DNA of 64,000 nucleotides from Burkholderiaceae bacterium. Its GTDB lineage: Bacteria > Pseudomonadota > Gammaproteobacteria > Burkholderiales > Burkholderiaceae_D. A model generated the notes under the pieces. That model saw only the letters and a list, made by a program, of their open reading frames with translations, did not search any database and was not told the origin of the DNA. The stretch is from positions 1 through 64,000 of the forward strand of contig JAOAUN010000004.1 in NCBI GenBank assembly GCA_030157545.1, given 5' to 3'. Made by a program: the position numbers and the translations under genes. This document shows, in pieces, positions 20,464-31,487 of this stretch; within the stretch, counting starts at the first letter, position 1; the number at the start of each line of letters is the position of its first letter.

Positions 20464-21645
20464 ATGCAAGATCCTATCGTTATCGTCGGCGCTGCCCGTA
20501 CCCCTATGGGCGCATTCCAGGGTGACTTTTCTTCATTGTCCGCGCATGATCTGGGCGCCGTCGCTATTCGCGCCGCCGTCGAGCGCGCCGGCATCAAGCC
20601 TGAACTCGTCAACGACGTCATCTTCGGTAATTGCTTAATGGCTGCGCAAGGTCAGGCGCCAGCGCGTCAGGCATCTATCAAGGCGGGCATTCCTGTTTCA
20701 GCCGGTGCCGTCACCTTGTCGAAAATGTGCGGCTCGGCGATGCAGGCAACCATCTACGGCCATGACTCGCTGCTTACCGGCACCAATGAAGTCGTCGTCA
20801 CCGGCGGCATGGAATCGATGACCAATGCGCCCTACCTGATTCCTAAAGCACGCAGCGGCTATCGCATCGGCCACGCCATGATGTATGACCACATGATGCT
20901 CGACGGTCTTGAAGATGCGTATGACAAGGGCCGCTCCATGGGCACCTTTGCTGAAGACTGTTCCTCCAAATACAAATTCACGCGCGAAGCGCAGGATGCA
21001 TTCGCAATTGATTCCGTCAAGCGTGCGCAGGCAGCAACCGCCGATGGTTCCTTCAAATGGGAAATCGCACCCGTCACCGTAACCGGTCGCGGCGGCGACG
21101 TCGTCATCGACAAAGATGAAGGACCGCTGAAAGCGAAGATCGAAAAAATCGCGCAACTGAAACCCGCGTTCAAAAAAGACGGCACCATCACCGCCGCAAC
21201 CTCGTCGTCGATCAACGACGGCGCCGCTGCGCTGGTGCTGATGCGCGAATCGACGGCGAAAAAACACGGCCTCAAGCCGATTGCGAAAATCGTTGGCCAC
21301 ACCCGTCATTCGCAAGAGCCGGAATGGTTCACCACCGCACCAGTCGGCGCGATTGAAAAGTTGTATGCAAAGACGGGCTGGAACAGCAAGGAAGTCGACC
21401 TGTTTGAAATCAATGAAGCCTTTGCCGCCGTTGCCATGGCTGCCATGGCCGAGCATGACATCCCGCATGACAAGATCAATATTCACGGCGGTGCCTGCGC
21501 ACTGGGTCATCCTATCGGTGCGTCGGGCGCGCGCATCATCATCACGCTGTTGGGCGCATTGAAAAAAACCGGTGGCAAGCGCGGTGTGGCAGCGCTGTGT
21601 ATCGGTGGTGGTGAAGCGACGGCGATGGCGATTGAAATGATGTAA
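20464..21645 (+). CDS. Acetyl-CoA C-acetyltransferase (thiolase)
   Basis: IVGAARTPMGAFQGD, LSKMCGSAMQA, NIHGGACALGHPIGASGARI, LCIGGGEA. Confidence 0.94.
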   Translation: MQDPIVIVGAARTPMGAFQGDFSSLSAHDLGAVAIRAAVERAGIKPELVNDVIFGNCLMAAQGQAPARQASIKAGIPVSAGAVTLSKMCGSAMQATIYGHDSLLTGTNEVVVTGGMESMTNAPYLIPKARSGYRIGHAMMYDHMMLDGLEDAYDKGRSMGTFAEDCSSKYKFTREAQDAFAIDSVKRAQAATADGSFKWEIAPVTVTGRGGDVVIDKDEGPLKAKIEKIAQLKPAFKKDGTITAATSSSINDGAAALVLMRESTAKKHGLKPIAKIVGHTRHSQEPEWFTTAPVGAIEKLYAKTGWNSKEVDLFEINEAFAAVAMAAMAEHDIPHDKINIHGGACALGHPIGASGARIIITLLGALKKTGGKRGVAALCIGGGEATAMAIEMM

Positions 21646-21660
21646 TTGAATGATGTAATA

Positions 21661-21761
21661 AAAGTCACTGGATCCCGGCCTGCGCCGGGATGACGATTGA
21701 GTTTTGGATGCTGTTCAAATTACTACCGTCATCCCGGCGCAGGCCGGGATCCAGCGTCTTT
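21661..21761. repeat. REP-like inverted repeat, copy 1
   Basis: 28-bp perfect arms CTGGATCCCGGCCTGCGCCGGGATGACG (21668-21695) and its reverse complement (21727-21754). Confidence 0.9.
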
Positions 21762-21789
21762 CATCGCAGGCCACCGGCAAAATAAAAAC

Positions 21790-22920
21790 ATGATCCTGTC
21801 AGAACAACACCAAATGATCCGCGACGCGCTGCGCGACTTTTCGCAGCAGCAGCTCAAGCCGCACGCGGCACAGTGGGATCGCGACAGCAGTTTTCCGCAT
21901 GACGCGCTGCGTCAGCTGGCCGCACTCGGCGCATTCGGTATCGCCGTGCCGGAAGCGCTTGGCGGTGCAGGACTGGATTATGTCGCGCTCGCCTTAGTGC
22001 TCGAAGAAATCGCGGCCGGCGATGGCGGCACTTCCACCATCATCTCCGTCAATAACTGCCCGGTCTGCAGCATAGCGATGACCTATGCCAATCCGCAGCA
22101 GCAAGAGCAATGGCTGCGACCGCTGGCGCAAGGCGACATGCTCGGCGCGTTCTGCCTGACCGAGCCGCATGCAGGTAGCGATGCATCGGCGTTGCGCACC
22201 ACCGCACAGCGCGATGGCGACAGTTACGTTATTAACGGCGTCAAACAATTCATCACCAGCGGCAAAAACGCGGATGTCGCCATCGTCATGGCTGTCACCG
22301 ACAAAGCCGCCGGCAAGCGCGGTATCAGCGCCTTTTGGGTGCCAACCAATACACCAGGTTATATCGTTGCGCGCCTTGAAGAAAAAATCGGCCAGCATTC
22401 CTCCGACACGGCGCAGATCCTGTTTGAAAATTGCCGCATTCCCGCTGCCAACCTGATCGGCAACGAAGGCGAGGGCTACCGCATCGCGCTCGCCGGTCTT
22501 GAAGGTGGCCGTATCGGCATCGCCGCGCAGTCGGTCGGCATGGCGCAGGCGGCATTCGACGCCGCGTTGGCGTATTCCAAAGATCGCACCAGTTTTGATA
22601 AAACTATTTTCCAACATCAGGCCGTGCAGTTCAAACTGGCTGACATGGCGACGCAAATTGAAGCCGCCCGCCAGTTGCTGTGGCATGCCGCAGCCATGAA
22701 GGACGCCGGCTTACCGTGCCTGAAAGAGGCGGCGATGGCAAAACTATTTGCCAGCGAGATGGCAGAAAAAATTTGTTCGGATGCGATCCAGATTCATGGT
22801 GGCTATGGTGTCGTCAATGACTTTCCTGTAGAGCGCATTTATCGCGATGTGCGGGTTTGCCAGATTTACGAAGGCACCAGCGACATACAAAAAATATTGA
22901 TTGCGCGCGCCCTTGCCTAA
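21790..22920 (+). CDS. Acyl-CoA dehydrogenase
   Basis: LTEPHAGSDASALRTTA, KQFITSGKNADVAIVMA, IHGGYGVVNDFPVERIYRDVRVCQIYEGTSDIQK. Confidence 0.93.
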   Translation: MILSEQHQMIRDALRDFSQQQLKPHAAQWDRDSSFPHDALRQLAALGAFGIAVPEALGGAGLDYVALALVLEEIAAGDGGTSTIISVNNCPVCSIAMTYANPQQQEQWLRPLAQGDMLGAFCLTEPHAGSDASALRTTAQRDGDSYVINGVKQFITSGKNADVAIVMAVTDKAAGKRGISAFWVPTNTPGYIVARLEEKIGQHSSDTAQILFENCRIPAANLIGNEGEGYRIALAGLEGGRIGIAAQSVGMAQAAFDAALAYSKDRTSFDKTIFQHQAVQFKLADMATQIEAARQLLWHAAAMKDAGLPCLKEAAMAKLFASEMAEKICSDAIQIHGGYGVVNDFPVERIYRDVRVCQIYEGTSDIQKILIARALA

Positions 22921-23299
22921 ACCTGTATCCGGGCCTTGCCCTTGTGGCGGTATTTCGCTGGCAGCCTGCTGCGGTCGCTTTTTAAGCGGCGTGGCAGTGG
23001 CGGCGACAGCCGGGCAATTGATGCGTTCACGCTATAGCGCCTATGTGCTGCAGGATGAGGCGTATCTGCAATTGAGCTGGCATCCGTCCACGCGGCCTGC
23101 CGCGCCGCTGACAGACGCCAAAGTGAAATGGCTGGGTTTGGAGGTGCGCTCTGCAACAGAAGAAGGTGACAGCGCCTCTGTAGAGTTTGTTGCGCGCTGC
23201 CGTGTTGACGGACGCGGCCAGCGCATGCATGAAGTCAGCCGCTTCATAAAAGAAGAGGGCAGGTGGTTCTATGTTGATGGCAATTTTCCGGAAAAATAA
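22901..23299 (+). CDS. YchJ family protein (SEC-C type)
   Basis: [41 protein letters not shown]; start codon uncertain (TTG). Confidence 0.8.
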   Translation: MRAPLPKPVSGPCPCGGISLAACCGRFLSGVAVAATAGQLMRSRYSAYVLQDEAYLQLSWHPSTRPAAPLTDAKVKWLGLEVRSATEEGDSASVEFVARCRVDGRGQRMHEVSRFIKEEGRWFYVDGNFPEK

Positions 23300-23304
23300 A
23301 AGCG

Positions 23305-24912
23305 ATGCCCATACTTGAGACAAAACTAAATCCGCGTGCTGCGGACTTTGCTGCCAACGCGGCTGCCATGCAGGCACTGGTCGACGACTTGCAATCCCAT
23401 TGCGAAAAAATCGCGTTAGGCGGCGGTGAAGACGCTCGCAAAAAGCACACCGGCCGCGGCAAGCTGCTACCGCGCGAGCGTGTGCAAATGCTGCTCGACC
23501 CCGGCACGCCTTTTCTTGAATTTTCGCAACTGGCCGCACTGAATATGTACGGCAATGTTGCGCCGGCAGCCAGCATTATCACCGGCATTGGCCGCATCAA
23601 GGGTCAGGAATGCGTGATCGTCTGTAATGACGCCACCGTCAAGGGCGGCACCTACTACCCGATGACGGTCAAAAAACATTTGCGCGCACAAGAGATCGCC
23701 GCGCAAAACAATTTGCCATGCGTGTACTTGGTTGACTCCGGTGGCGCGAACCTGCCCAATCAGGATGAAGTCTTTGCCGACCGCGAGCACTTCGGCCGTA
23801 TCTTTTTTAATCAGGCCACGATGTCGGCGCAAGGCATTCCGCAAATTGCCGTCGTCATGGGTTCGTGCACGGCCGGCGGCGCGTATGTGCCGGCGATGAG
23901 TGATGAGTCCATCATCGTCAAGGAGCAGGGCACGATTTTCCTCGGTGGCCCGCCTTTGGTAAAAGCCGCGACCGGTGAAGTCGTCACAGCCGAAGACCTC
24001 GGTGGCGGTGACGTGCATACGCGTTTGTCTGGTGTTGTCGACCATCTGGCGCAGGATGATCTGCATGCGCTGTCATTGGCGCGCACGATCGTGGGCAACC
24101 TGAACCGGCAGAAGCCGCAGCAACTGGTGCTGCGCGAAGCGGCCGAGCCGCTGCATCCGGCCTCAGAACTATATGGCGTGATACCGACAGATACCCGCAA
24201 GCCTTTCGATGTGCGTGAAGTCATTGCGCGCGTCGTCGACGGCAGCGAGTTCGATGAATTCAAGGCGCGCTATGGCACCACACTGGTGTGCGGCTTTGCG
24301 CATATCTTCGGTATGCCGGTCGGCATCATCGCCAACAACGGCATTCTGTTTTCCGAATCGGCATTGAAAGGTGCGCATTTCATCGAGCTGTGCTGCCAGC
24401 GCAAGATACCGCTGGTATTTTTGCAGAACATCACCGGCTTCATGGTCGGACGCAAATACGAAAACGAGGGCATTGCGCGCAATGGCGCCAAGATGGTCAC
24501 CGCCGTGGCGACCGCTGCGGTGCCGAAATTTACCGTCATCATCGGCGGCAGTTTCGGCGCCGGCAACTACGGCATGTGCGGCCGCGCCTATTCGCCGCGC
24601 ATGCTGTGGATGTGGCCGAACGCGCGTATCTCGGTCATGGGTGGCGAACAGGCGTCAAGCGTGCTGGCTACCGTCAAACGCGACGGCATCGAAGCCAGGG
24701 GCGGCAGCTGGTCTGCTGAAGAAGAGCAGGCTTTCAAGCAGCCCATACGCCAGCAATATGAAGACCAGGGTCACCCGTATTTTGCGAGCGCGCGGCTGTG
24801 GGACGACGGCGTCATTGATCCGGCCGACACGCGCATGGTCCTGGGGCTTGGCCTGTCGGCGGCATTGAATGCGCCTATTCCCGAAACGAAGTTTGGCTTG
24901 TTCAGGATGTAA
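23305..24912 (+). CDS. liuB: Methylcrotonoyl-CoA carboxylase beta subunit
   Basis: Carboxyltransferase family: [66 protein letters not shown]. Confidence 0.93.
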   Translation: MPILETKLNPRAADFAANAAAMQALVDDLQSHCEKIALGGGEDARKKHTGRGKLLPRERVQMLLDPGTPFLEFSQLAALNMYGNVAPAASIITGIGRIKGQECVIVCNDATVKGGTYYPMTVKKHLRAQEIAAQNNLPCVYLVDSGGANLPNQDEVFADREHFGRIFFNQATMSAQGIPQIAVVMGSCTAGGAYVPAMSDESIIVKEQGTIFLGGPPLVKAATGEVVTAEDLGGGDVHTRLSGVVDHLAQDDLHALSLARTIVGNLNRQKPQQLVLREAAEPLHPASELYGVIPTDTRKPFDVREVIARVVDGSEFDEFKARYGTTLVCGFAHIFGMPVGIIANNGILFSESALKGAHFIELCCQRKIPLVFLQNITGFMVGRKYENEGIARNGAKMVTAVATAAVPKFTVIIGGSFGAGNYGMCGRAYSPRMLWMWPNARISVMGGEQASSVLATVKRDGIEARGGSWSAEEEQAFKQPIRQQYEDQGHPYFASARLWDDGVIDPADTRMVLGLGLSAALNAPIPETKFGLFRM

Positions 24913-26240
24913 TGCACACAGATTCAACACAGGATTGGGTGGCGCGCAGCCTGCACAGCGTCTGGCATCCATGCACGCAGATGCAGCACCACGAAAGCAT
25001 GCCGCTGGTGGCGCTCAGCCATGGCCGTGGCGCATGGCTGATGGACCACGATGGCAAGCGCTATCTCGATGCGATCAGTTCATGGTGGGTGAACCTGTTT
25101 GGCCACGCGAACGCGCGCATCAACAATGCCTTGAAAGACCAGCTCGACAAGCTCGAGCATGCGATGCTGGCCGGCTTCACGCACGAGCCGGTAGTGCAAT
25201 TGTCGGAACAGCTCGCTGCACGCACAGGTGGCGTGCTCGGACATTGCTTCTATGCGTCCGATGGCGCATCGGCTGTCGAGATCGCGCTCAAGATGAGCTT
25301 TCATAGCTGGCGCAACCGGGGACAGCCAGACAAACAGGAATTCGTTTGCCTCGCCGGCAGTTATCACGGCGAGACCATCGGCGCACTGGCAGTGACGGAC
25401 GTGCCCTTGTTTCGCGATGCCTACGGGCCGCTATTGCAGCGTGCGCATGTGGTGGCGTCACCTGATGCGCGTCTGGCACAAGAAGGCGAGAGCGCCGCAG
25501 ATGTCGCGCGGCGCGCAGCGCAAGACTTGCGCAATTTGCTGGAACAGCGCGCCGAAAAGATAGCCGCCGTGATTGTCGAACCGCTGGTGCAATGCGCGGC
25601 CGGTATGGTTATGCATGACCCGGTCTATCTGCAATGCTTGCGCGCGCTGTGCGATGAATTCAATGTGCATTTAATTGCCGATGAAATCGCCGTCGGTTGC
25701 GGCCGCACGGGCAGCTTCTTCGCTTGCGAGCAGGCTGGCATCTGGCCAGACTTCATTTGCCTGTCGAAGGGTATTAGTGGCGGATATCTGCCGTTGTCGC
25801 TGGTGATGACGCGGGAAGAAATTTATCAGGCGTTTTATCACAGCGAAATGGCGCGCGGGTTTTTGCATTCACACTCGTACACCGGCAATCCGCTAGCTTG
25901 CCGCGCAGCGCTGGCGACGCTGGCGATTTTTGATGAAGACGATGTCCTTGCGCAAAACAAATTACGTGCTGATAAATTGCGCAATGCACTCGCGCCGATT
26001 GACGCACATCCTAAGGTTAAGCATTTTCGGCAGCAGGGCATGATTTTCGCGTTTGATGCCGAGCCTGAAAACGCCGATGGCTTTGCACGGCGGTTTTTTA
26101 CGCAGGCGCTGGAGCAAGAATTATTGCTGCGCCCGATAGGCAACACAGTTTATATGATGCCGCCGTATATTTTGAGTGACGAAGAAATTACGCTGCTCGC
26201 GACGCGCACGCTGAGCGTGCTCGAACAAACTTTATCTTGA
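24912..26240 (+). CDS. bioA: Adenosylmethionine-8-amino-7-oxononanoate aminotransferase
   Basis: [46 protein letters not shown]. Confidence 0.93.
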   Translation: MHTDSTQDWVARSLHSVWHPCTQMQHHESMPLVALSHGRGAWLMDHDGKRYLDAISSWWVNLFGHANARINNALKDQLDKLEHAMLAGFTHEPVVQLSEQLAARTGGVLGHCFYASDGASAVEIALKMSFHSWRNRGQPDKQEFVCLAGSYHGETIGALAVTDVPLFRDAYGPLLQRAHVVASPDARLAQEGESAADVARRAAQDLRNLLEQRAEKIAAVIVEPLVQCAAGMVMHDPVYLQCLRALCDEFNVHLIADEIAVGCGRTGSFFACEQAGIWPDFICLSKGISGGYLPLSLVMTREEIYQAFYHSEMARGFLHSHSYTGNPLACRAALATLAIFDEDDVLAQNKLRADKLRNALAPIDAHPKVKHFRQQGMIFAFDAEPENADGFARRFFTQALEQELLLRPIGNTVYMMPPYILSDEEITLLATRTLSVLEQTLS

Positions 26241-26251
26241 AAGATTTTTAC

Positions 26252-27262
26252 ATGTCATCGCAACCGATTGCTTTTCATGCTGCCGCCAAAAAAGTCGCCG
26301 CCGCTGCCACTGCCTATGAAACCTGGCCCGTGGCGGAGGTCGCCGCCCTCTTTGCGCTGCCGTTCAATGACTTGCTGTGGCGCGCGCAGCAAGTGCACCG
26401 CGAACACTTCAACGCCAACGAAGTCGAGCTCGCCACGCTGCTGTCGATCAAGACCGGCGGCTGTCCCGAAGACTGCGGCTACTGCCCGCAGGCGGCGCGC
26501 TACGACACCGGCGTGACGGCGCAGAAAATGCTGCCGCTGGAAGAAGTCGTCGCCGCTGCGCAGGCTGCCAAAGAACAGGGCGCCACGCGCTTCTGCATGG
26601 GTGCCGCATGGCGGGCGCCGAAAGACCGCGATCTCGACGCCGTCGAAGACATGGTCAAGGCCGTCAAAGCCTTGGGGATGGAAACCTGCGCCACTCTCGG
26701 CATGCTCGAAGAAGCGCAGGCCGAACGGCTCAAAGGCGCAGGCCTGGATTTCTACAACCACAATCTCGACACCGCACCGGAGTTCTATGGCGACGTTATC
26801 ACCACGCGTGACTACCAGGACCGGCTCGACACGCTCGGCCATGTGCGCCATGCGGGCTTGAAAGTCTGCTGCGGCGGCATCGTCGGCATGGGCGAGTCGC
26901 GGCTGCAGCGCGCGGGCCTGATTGCGCAGCTGGCGAACCTGAATCCGTATCCGGAATCGGTGCCGGTCAATCATCTGGTGCAGGTTGAAGGCACGCCGCT
27001 GCATGGTCAGGAGCCGCTGGACCCGCTCGAGTTTGTGCGCACGATTGCGGTTGCGCGCATCACGATGCCGAAGGCGCGGGTGCGGCTGTCGGCAGGGCGG
27101 CGGCAGCTGGGCGAGGGGATGCAGGCGCTGTGTTTTCTGGCGGGGGCGAACTCGATTTTCTATGGCGAGAAATTGCTGGTGACGGGCAATCCCGAGGTTG
27201 AGGAAGATCAGGCGCTGCTGGCACGCTTGGGGATGCACGGCAAGACCGGGCTGCAGGGTTAA
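26252..27262 (+). CDS. bioB: Biotin synthase (radical SAM)
   Basis: [52 protein letters not shown]. Confidence 0.96.
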   Translation: MSSQPIAFHAAAKKVAAAATAYETWPVAEVAALFALPFNDLLWRAQQVHREHFNANEVELATLLSIKTGGCPEDCGYCPQAARYDTGVTAQKMLPLEEVVAAAQAAKEQGATRFCMGAAWRAPKDRDLDAVEDMVKAVKALGMETCATLGMLEEAQAERLKGAGLDFYNHNLDTAPEFYGDVITTRDYQDRLDTLGHVRHAGLKVCCGGIVGMGESRLQRAGLIAQLANLNPYPESVPVNHLVQVEGTPLHGQEPLDPLEFVRTIAVARITMPKARVRLSAGRRQLGEGMQALCFLAGANSIFYGEKLLVTGNPEVEEDQALLARLGMHGKTGLQG

Positions 27263-27267
27263 CGACA

Positions 27268-27368
27268 AAAGACGCTGGGCCCGAGCTTTCGCTGGGGCGA
27301 CGGTAGTAATGTGAAGATCGCCTAAATCTCAACCGTCGTTCCGGCGGAAGCCGGAACCCAGCGTCTTT
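27268..27368. repeat. REP-like inverted repeat, copy 2 (diverged)
   Basis: AAAGACGCTGGGC...GAACCCAGCGTCTTT with internal GGGGCGACGG / CCGTCGTTCC arms. Confidence 0.8.
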
Positions 27369-27409
27369 CCTCCTAAGCCAGCACATAAAAAATACAAGCG
27401 GAGCGCACT

Positions 27410-29404
27410 ATGTTCAAAAAAATCCTGATTGCAAACCGTGGCGAAATCGCCTGCCGCGTCGCAGCCACCGCACGCCGGCTTGGCATGCAAACTGTTGCCG
27501 TCCATTCCGACGTCGACGCCAGTTCGCGTCACGTTGCCATGTGCGATGAAGCCGTCGCCATTGGTCCTGCACCGGCCAAGGAAAGTTATCTGCAAGCGGC
27601 GCGCATTATCGAGGCCGCGCTTGCAACAGGCGCGCAGGCCATCCACCCCGGTTACGGTTTCTTGTCCGAGAACGCTGATTTCGCTGACGCGTGTGCGCAA
27701 GCCGGCCTGGTCTTCATCGGACCGCCGGCTTCGGCGATTCGCGCAATGGGTTCAAAGTCTGCCGCCAAAACCCTGATGGAAAAAGCCGGTGTGCCGTTGG
27801 TGCCCGGCTATCACGGTGACAATCAGGAACCGGAATTTTTGCAACAGCAGGCTGACATGATCGGTTATCCGGTTTTATTGAAAGCGAGTGCCGGTGGCGG
27901 CGGCAAGGGTATGCGGATTGTCGAGGCCAGCGCCGACTTCAAGGACGCGCTCGCCTCCTGCCAGCGTGAAGCGATCAGCAGTTTTGGCGACGACCGTGTG
28001 CTGGTCGAAAAATATCTGAGCCGGCCGCGCCACATTGAAATACAAGTCTTCGCTGACAGTCATGGTCAGTGCGTATATCTGTTTGAACGCGATTGCTCGG
28101 TGCAGCGCCGCCATCAAAAAGTCTTGGAAGAAGCGCCCGCCCCGGGCATGACTGACGAGCGCCGGCGAGCGATGGGTGAAGCTGCCGTTGCTGCCGCGCA
28201 GGCAGTAGCGTATGTCGGTGCCGGCACGGTGGAGTTCATTGCCAATCAGGACGGCAGTTTCTATTTCATGGAAATGAATACGCGCCTGCAGGTCGAGCAT
28301 CCGGTGACGGAAATGATTACCGGTACCGATCTGGTCGAGTGGCAGCTGCGGGTGGCATTCGGCGAAGCCCTGCCGCTGAAGCAAGAGCAGCTCGACATTA
28401 ATGGTCACGCGATTGAAGCGCGCATTTATGCAGAAAATCCGGAGAAGGGTTTTCTGCCGTCGATCGGCACGCTCAAGCATATGCATATGCCGCAAGCGGT
28501 GCATTTCGAGACGGGCTCTGCGGTGAGGATTGACGCCGGTGTGCGTGAAGGCGATGCGATCTCGCCGTATTACGACCCGATGATTGCCAAACTGATCGTC
28601 TGGGGCAAAGACCGTGAGCAGGCATTGTCACGCATGGCGCAGGCGCTGGCTGAATATCAGGTAGTCGGGGTCGCGACCAACATTGCTTTTCTCGGCCGCT
28701 TGATTAGCAGCACAGCGTTCTCCACGGCTGACCTCGACACCGGTCTGATCGAACGAAATCCGGCCGCGCTGTTCCCGCCGGCAGAATTGCCATCAGCCGA
28801 AGCGCTGGCACTGGCAACAGCGAGCCTGCTGCAGTCCGAACGTGCAGCGGCGACTAATGATCCCTGGGCGCAGACATCAGGCTGGCGCATGAACGGGCAG
28901 CTTGAACGCACGCTGAGTTTTTCAAATGATGCCGGCAGCGTGACCGTGCAACTTGCCTATCAGCCGGATGGCTGGCAGTTGCGTTTAGACGGGCAGTCTT
29001 TGCCGCTCAAAGACATACGCCAGCAAGCGGCGACATTGACTTTGCGCCTGAATGGCAAGGCGGTGCCGGGTAGTGTCGTGCGCGAGCAGGAATTGTTTCA
29101 TGTATTCCATGGCGGCCGGCATTGGCAATTGCATTGGCGCGATCCGATTGCGCATGCCGGAGAAGCGGAAGCCGAAGGCGGCCGACTGACTGCGCCTATG
29201 CCGGGCAAGATCGTTGCGCTGCTGGTGGCCGCCGGCGCTGAAGTGGAGCAGGGTGCGCCGCTGCTGATCATGGAGGCGATGAAAATGGAGCACACGATCA
29301 ATGCGCCGGCCAAAGGCACCGTCGCCGAGCTCTTGTATGCAGTCGGCGATCAGGTCGCCGAAGGCGCACAATTATTATCGTTCCAGATTGCGGAGGCAGC
29401 ATGA
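27410..29404 (+). CDS. liuD: Methylcrotonoyl-CoA carboxylase alpha (biotin-carrying) subunit
   Basis: Biotin carboxylase FKKILIANRGEIACRV, GGGGKGMR, C-terminal biotinyl motif MEAMKMEH. Confidence 0.93.
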   Translation: MFKKILIANRGEIACRVAATARRLGMQTVAVHSDVDASSRHVAMCDEAVAIGPAPAKESYLQAARIIEAALATGAQAIHPGYGFLSENADFADACAQAGLVFIGPPASAIRAMGSKSAAKTLMEKAGVPLVPGYHGDNQEPEFLQQQADMIGYPVLLKASAGGGGKGMRIVEASADFKDALASCQREAISSFGDDRVLVEKYLSRPRHIEIQVFADSHGQCVYLFERDCSVQRRHQKVLEEAPAPGMTDERRRAMGEAAVAAAQAVAYVGAGTVEFIANQDGSFYFMEMNTRLQVEHPVTEMITGTDLVEWQLRVAFGEALPLKQEQLDINGHAIEARIYAENPEKGFLPSIGTLKHMHMPQAVHFETGSAVRIDAGVREGDAISPYYDPMIAKLIVWGKDREQALSRMAQALAEYQVVGVATNIAFLGRLISSTAFSTADLDTGLIERNPAALFPPAELPSAEALALATASLLQSERAAATNDPWAQTSGWRMNGQLERTLSFSNDAGSVTVQLAYQPDGWQLRLDGQSLPLKDIRQQAATLTLRLNGKAVPGSVVREQELFHVFHGGRHWQLHWRDPIAHAGEAEAEGGRLTAPMPGKIVALLVAAGAEVEQGAPLLIMEAMKMEHTINAPAKGTVAELLYAVGDQVAEGAQLLSFQIAEAA

Positions 29405-30315
29405 GCGTTTCTCTTCCTGCGTCAGTAAAGATCATTGAAGTGGGTCCGCGCGACGGCCTGCAAAATGAAAAGGAAACCATACCGGTTGCGGTCAAGGTCG
29501 AACTGGTGAACCGCTTGAGCGCTGCCGGGTTTTCGAATATTGAAGCGGCAGCCTTCGTGTCGCCGAAGTGGGTGCCGCAGATGGCAACGTCCGGCGAGGT
29601 GATGCAGCAGATTACGCGCAAGCCCGGCATGCTGGTCTCGGCGCTGGTGCCGAACATGAAAGGGCTGGAAGCAGCGCTGGCAGCAAAGGCTGATGAGATC
29701 GTGATCTTCGGCGCGGCCTCAGAGGCTTTCTCGCAAAAAAATATCAATTGCTCGATTGCGGAATCCATAGAGCGGTTTCGTGAAGTTGCCGTTGCAGCCA
29801 AAGCACACGGCCTGCGGATGCGCGGCAGCATCAGCTGTTCATTCGGCTGCCCGTATCAGGGTGACGTAGCGCCTGATGCAGTCGCCGATGTGGTCAAGCG
29901 CATGCAGGATCTTGGCTGCGACGAATTCGATATCGCCGACACAATAGGTGTGGGCACCGCGCGTCAAGTGCAACAACTGTTCGAGCGCCTGTCACGCGAT
30001 TTTCCGGTGGACCGGCTGGCTGGTCATTTTCATGACACCTATGGTCAGGCACTGGCAAATATTTATGCGGCGCTGGAAGTGGGCGTGTCGATTTTTCATT
30101 CATCAGTTGCCGGACTGGGTGGCTGTCCGTATGCAAAAGGTGCGACTGGCAACGTCGCGACCGAAGACGTGCTCTACCTGATGCAAGGCTTAGGCATCAA
30201 AACCGGCATTGACCTGCAAGCTGTTGTTGACGCAGGCCAGTTCATATCGAATCATCTTGGCCGCAAAGCGGCCAGTCGTGCAGGTAATGCAATCGCCGCC
30301 AGGGAGACAAAATAA
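29401..30315 (+). CDS. liuE: Hydroxymethylglutaryl-CoA lyase
   Basis: IIEVGPRDGLQNEKETIPV, SSVAGLGGCPYAKGATGNVATEDVLYLMQGLGI. Confidence 0.94.
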   Translation: MSVSLPASVKIIEVGPRDGLQNEKETIPVAVKVELVNRLSAAGFSNIEAAAFVSPKWVPQMATSGEVMQQITRKPGMLVSALVPNMKGLEAALAAKADEIVIFGAASEAFSQKNINCSIAESIERFREVAVAAKAHGLRMRGSISCSFGCPYQGDVAPDAVADVVKRMQDLGCDEFDIADTIGVGTARQVQQLFERLSRDFPVDRLAGHFHDTYGQALANIYAALEVGVSIFHSSVAGLGGCPYAKGATGNVATEDVLYLMQGLGIKTGIDLQAVVDAGQFISNHLGRKAASRAGNAIAARETK

Positions 30316-30743
30316 TGAAGCCGGAACTGCAGGCAGGGATTCGTTTCGAATGGACATATCAGGTGCCGCAGCGCGCCACCGTGCCAGCTTTGTTTCATGA
30401 CATACCGATGGCGTGCGAGATGCCGGAAGTGCTGGCAACCGGCTACATGGTCGGGTTAATGGAGCTGGCTTGCACGCAAGGGATCTTGCCTTATACCGAC
30501 TGGCCGCATGAACAGAGTCTGGGCACGCATGTGAGCTTTTCCCATCTGGCCGCGACGCCGCCGGGGATGACGTTGACGATCAGGGGCGAAGTGACTGCTG
30601 TTGAAGGCCGGCGTATCCGTTTCAAGGTAGAGGCCTGGGATGGCGAAGACAAAATCAGCGAAGGAGAACATGAGCGCTGCGTGATTACACCGGAGCGTTT
30701 TAACGCGAAGCTGTGCGAAAAAAAATCGCGCGCCGGATTGTGA
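30315..30743 (+). CDS. FlK-like thioesterase family protein
   Basis: Hot-dog fold style: VLATGYMVGLMELACTQGI, SLGTHVSFSHLAATPPGMTL. Confidence 0.75.
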   Translation: MKPELQAGIRFEWTYQVPQRATVPALFHDIPMACEMPEVLATGYMVGLMELACTQGILPYTDWPHEQSLGTHVSFSHLAATPPGMTLTIRGEVTAVEGRRIRFKVEAWDGEDKISEGEHERCVITPERFNAKLCEKKSRAGL

Positions 30744-30771
30744 GTCAAATCATGAATCAGACTGCGATCGC

Positions 30772-30975
30772 ATGAATTTAAAAAATTTCAATCCCGCGCA
30801 ACATCATGGCGCGCTGCCTTCGCCGTGCATTAATGTCTGCACGATGAACCGTGCGACAGGCCTGTGCGACGGTTGCGCGCGAACGATTGATGAAATTGTC
30901 GATTGGGGCGTTGCGTCGGAATCAGAAAAATTGCGAATCTGGATGGCGATCATGCAGCGACGCAGCGCACAGTGA
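30772..30975 (+). CDS. DUF1289 domain-containing protein
   Basis: SPCINVCTMNRATGLCDGCARTIDEI Cys motif. Confidence 0.88.
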   Translation: MNLKNFNPAQHHGALPSPCINVCTMNRATGLCDGCARTIDEIVDWGVASESEKLRIWMAIMQRRSAQ

Positions 30976-31010
30976 CCACGCCAGTACGGGTAAGTAAACG
31001 GGAGCAGAGA

Positions 31011-31487
31011 ATGCACGATATGGAAAATGCGCAAGCCAACCCGTATAGCTTTTACAAGCCGCAGCAGAATCTAAGCGGACCCGCCTACAGCCCATGGTTC
31101 AAGCTGCTTGCGACTTTATTCACGATCGTGTTGGCCGGTTATGGCATTAGCGTCGCGCTGCGCTTCCCGCTGATGGATTACGGTCTCGGCGTCCAGCTCT
31201 TGCTGTTCGGCGCACTGGCCTTGCTGCTGCTGTCTTACTACGGCTTCCTGCATTCGACCACTACCATAGACGAACAGGGCATCACACAGACCTGGCTGGT
31301 CAACCGTCATGTCGGCTGGTCCGAGGTGCGCAGCGCCAAAATGATAGGCATACCACGCGCCGGCTGGCTATTTCCACCAAGGCTGGTGGTCCGTACTGGT
31401 AATGCATTCAGTACCTTCAATGGCGGGACGCAGGAATTGCTGACCGAGTTCGCAAAAATATCGCTCGCTTATCAAATGAAAAAATGA
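31011..31487 (+). CDS. Hypothetical membrane protein (PH-like)
   Basis: Two TM helices followed by ITQTWLVNRHVGWSEVRSAKMIGIPRAGW. Confidence 0.6.
   Translation: MHDMENAQANPYSFYKPQQNLSGPAYSPWFKLLATLFTIVLAGYGISVALRFPLMDYGLGVQLLLFGALALLLLSYYGFLHSTTTIDEQGITQTWLVNRHVGWSEVRSAKMIGIPRAGWLFPPRLVVRTGNAFSTFNGGTQELLTEFAKISLAYQMKK

Noticed and set aside
20698-21510. 270-aa minus-strand ORF
   Set aside because: Antisense to thiolase; shadow ORF.
26255-27268. 337-aa minus-strand ORF
   Set aside because: Antisense to bioB; composition typical of a GC-driven shadow frame.
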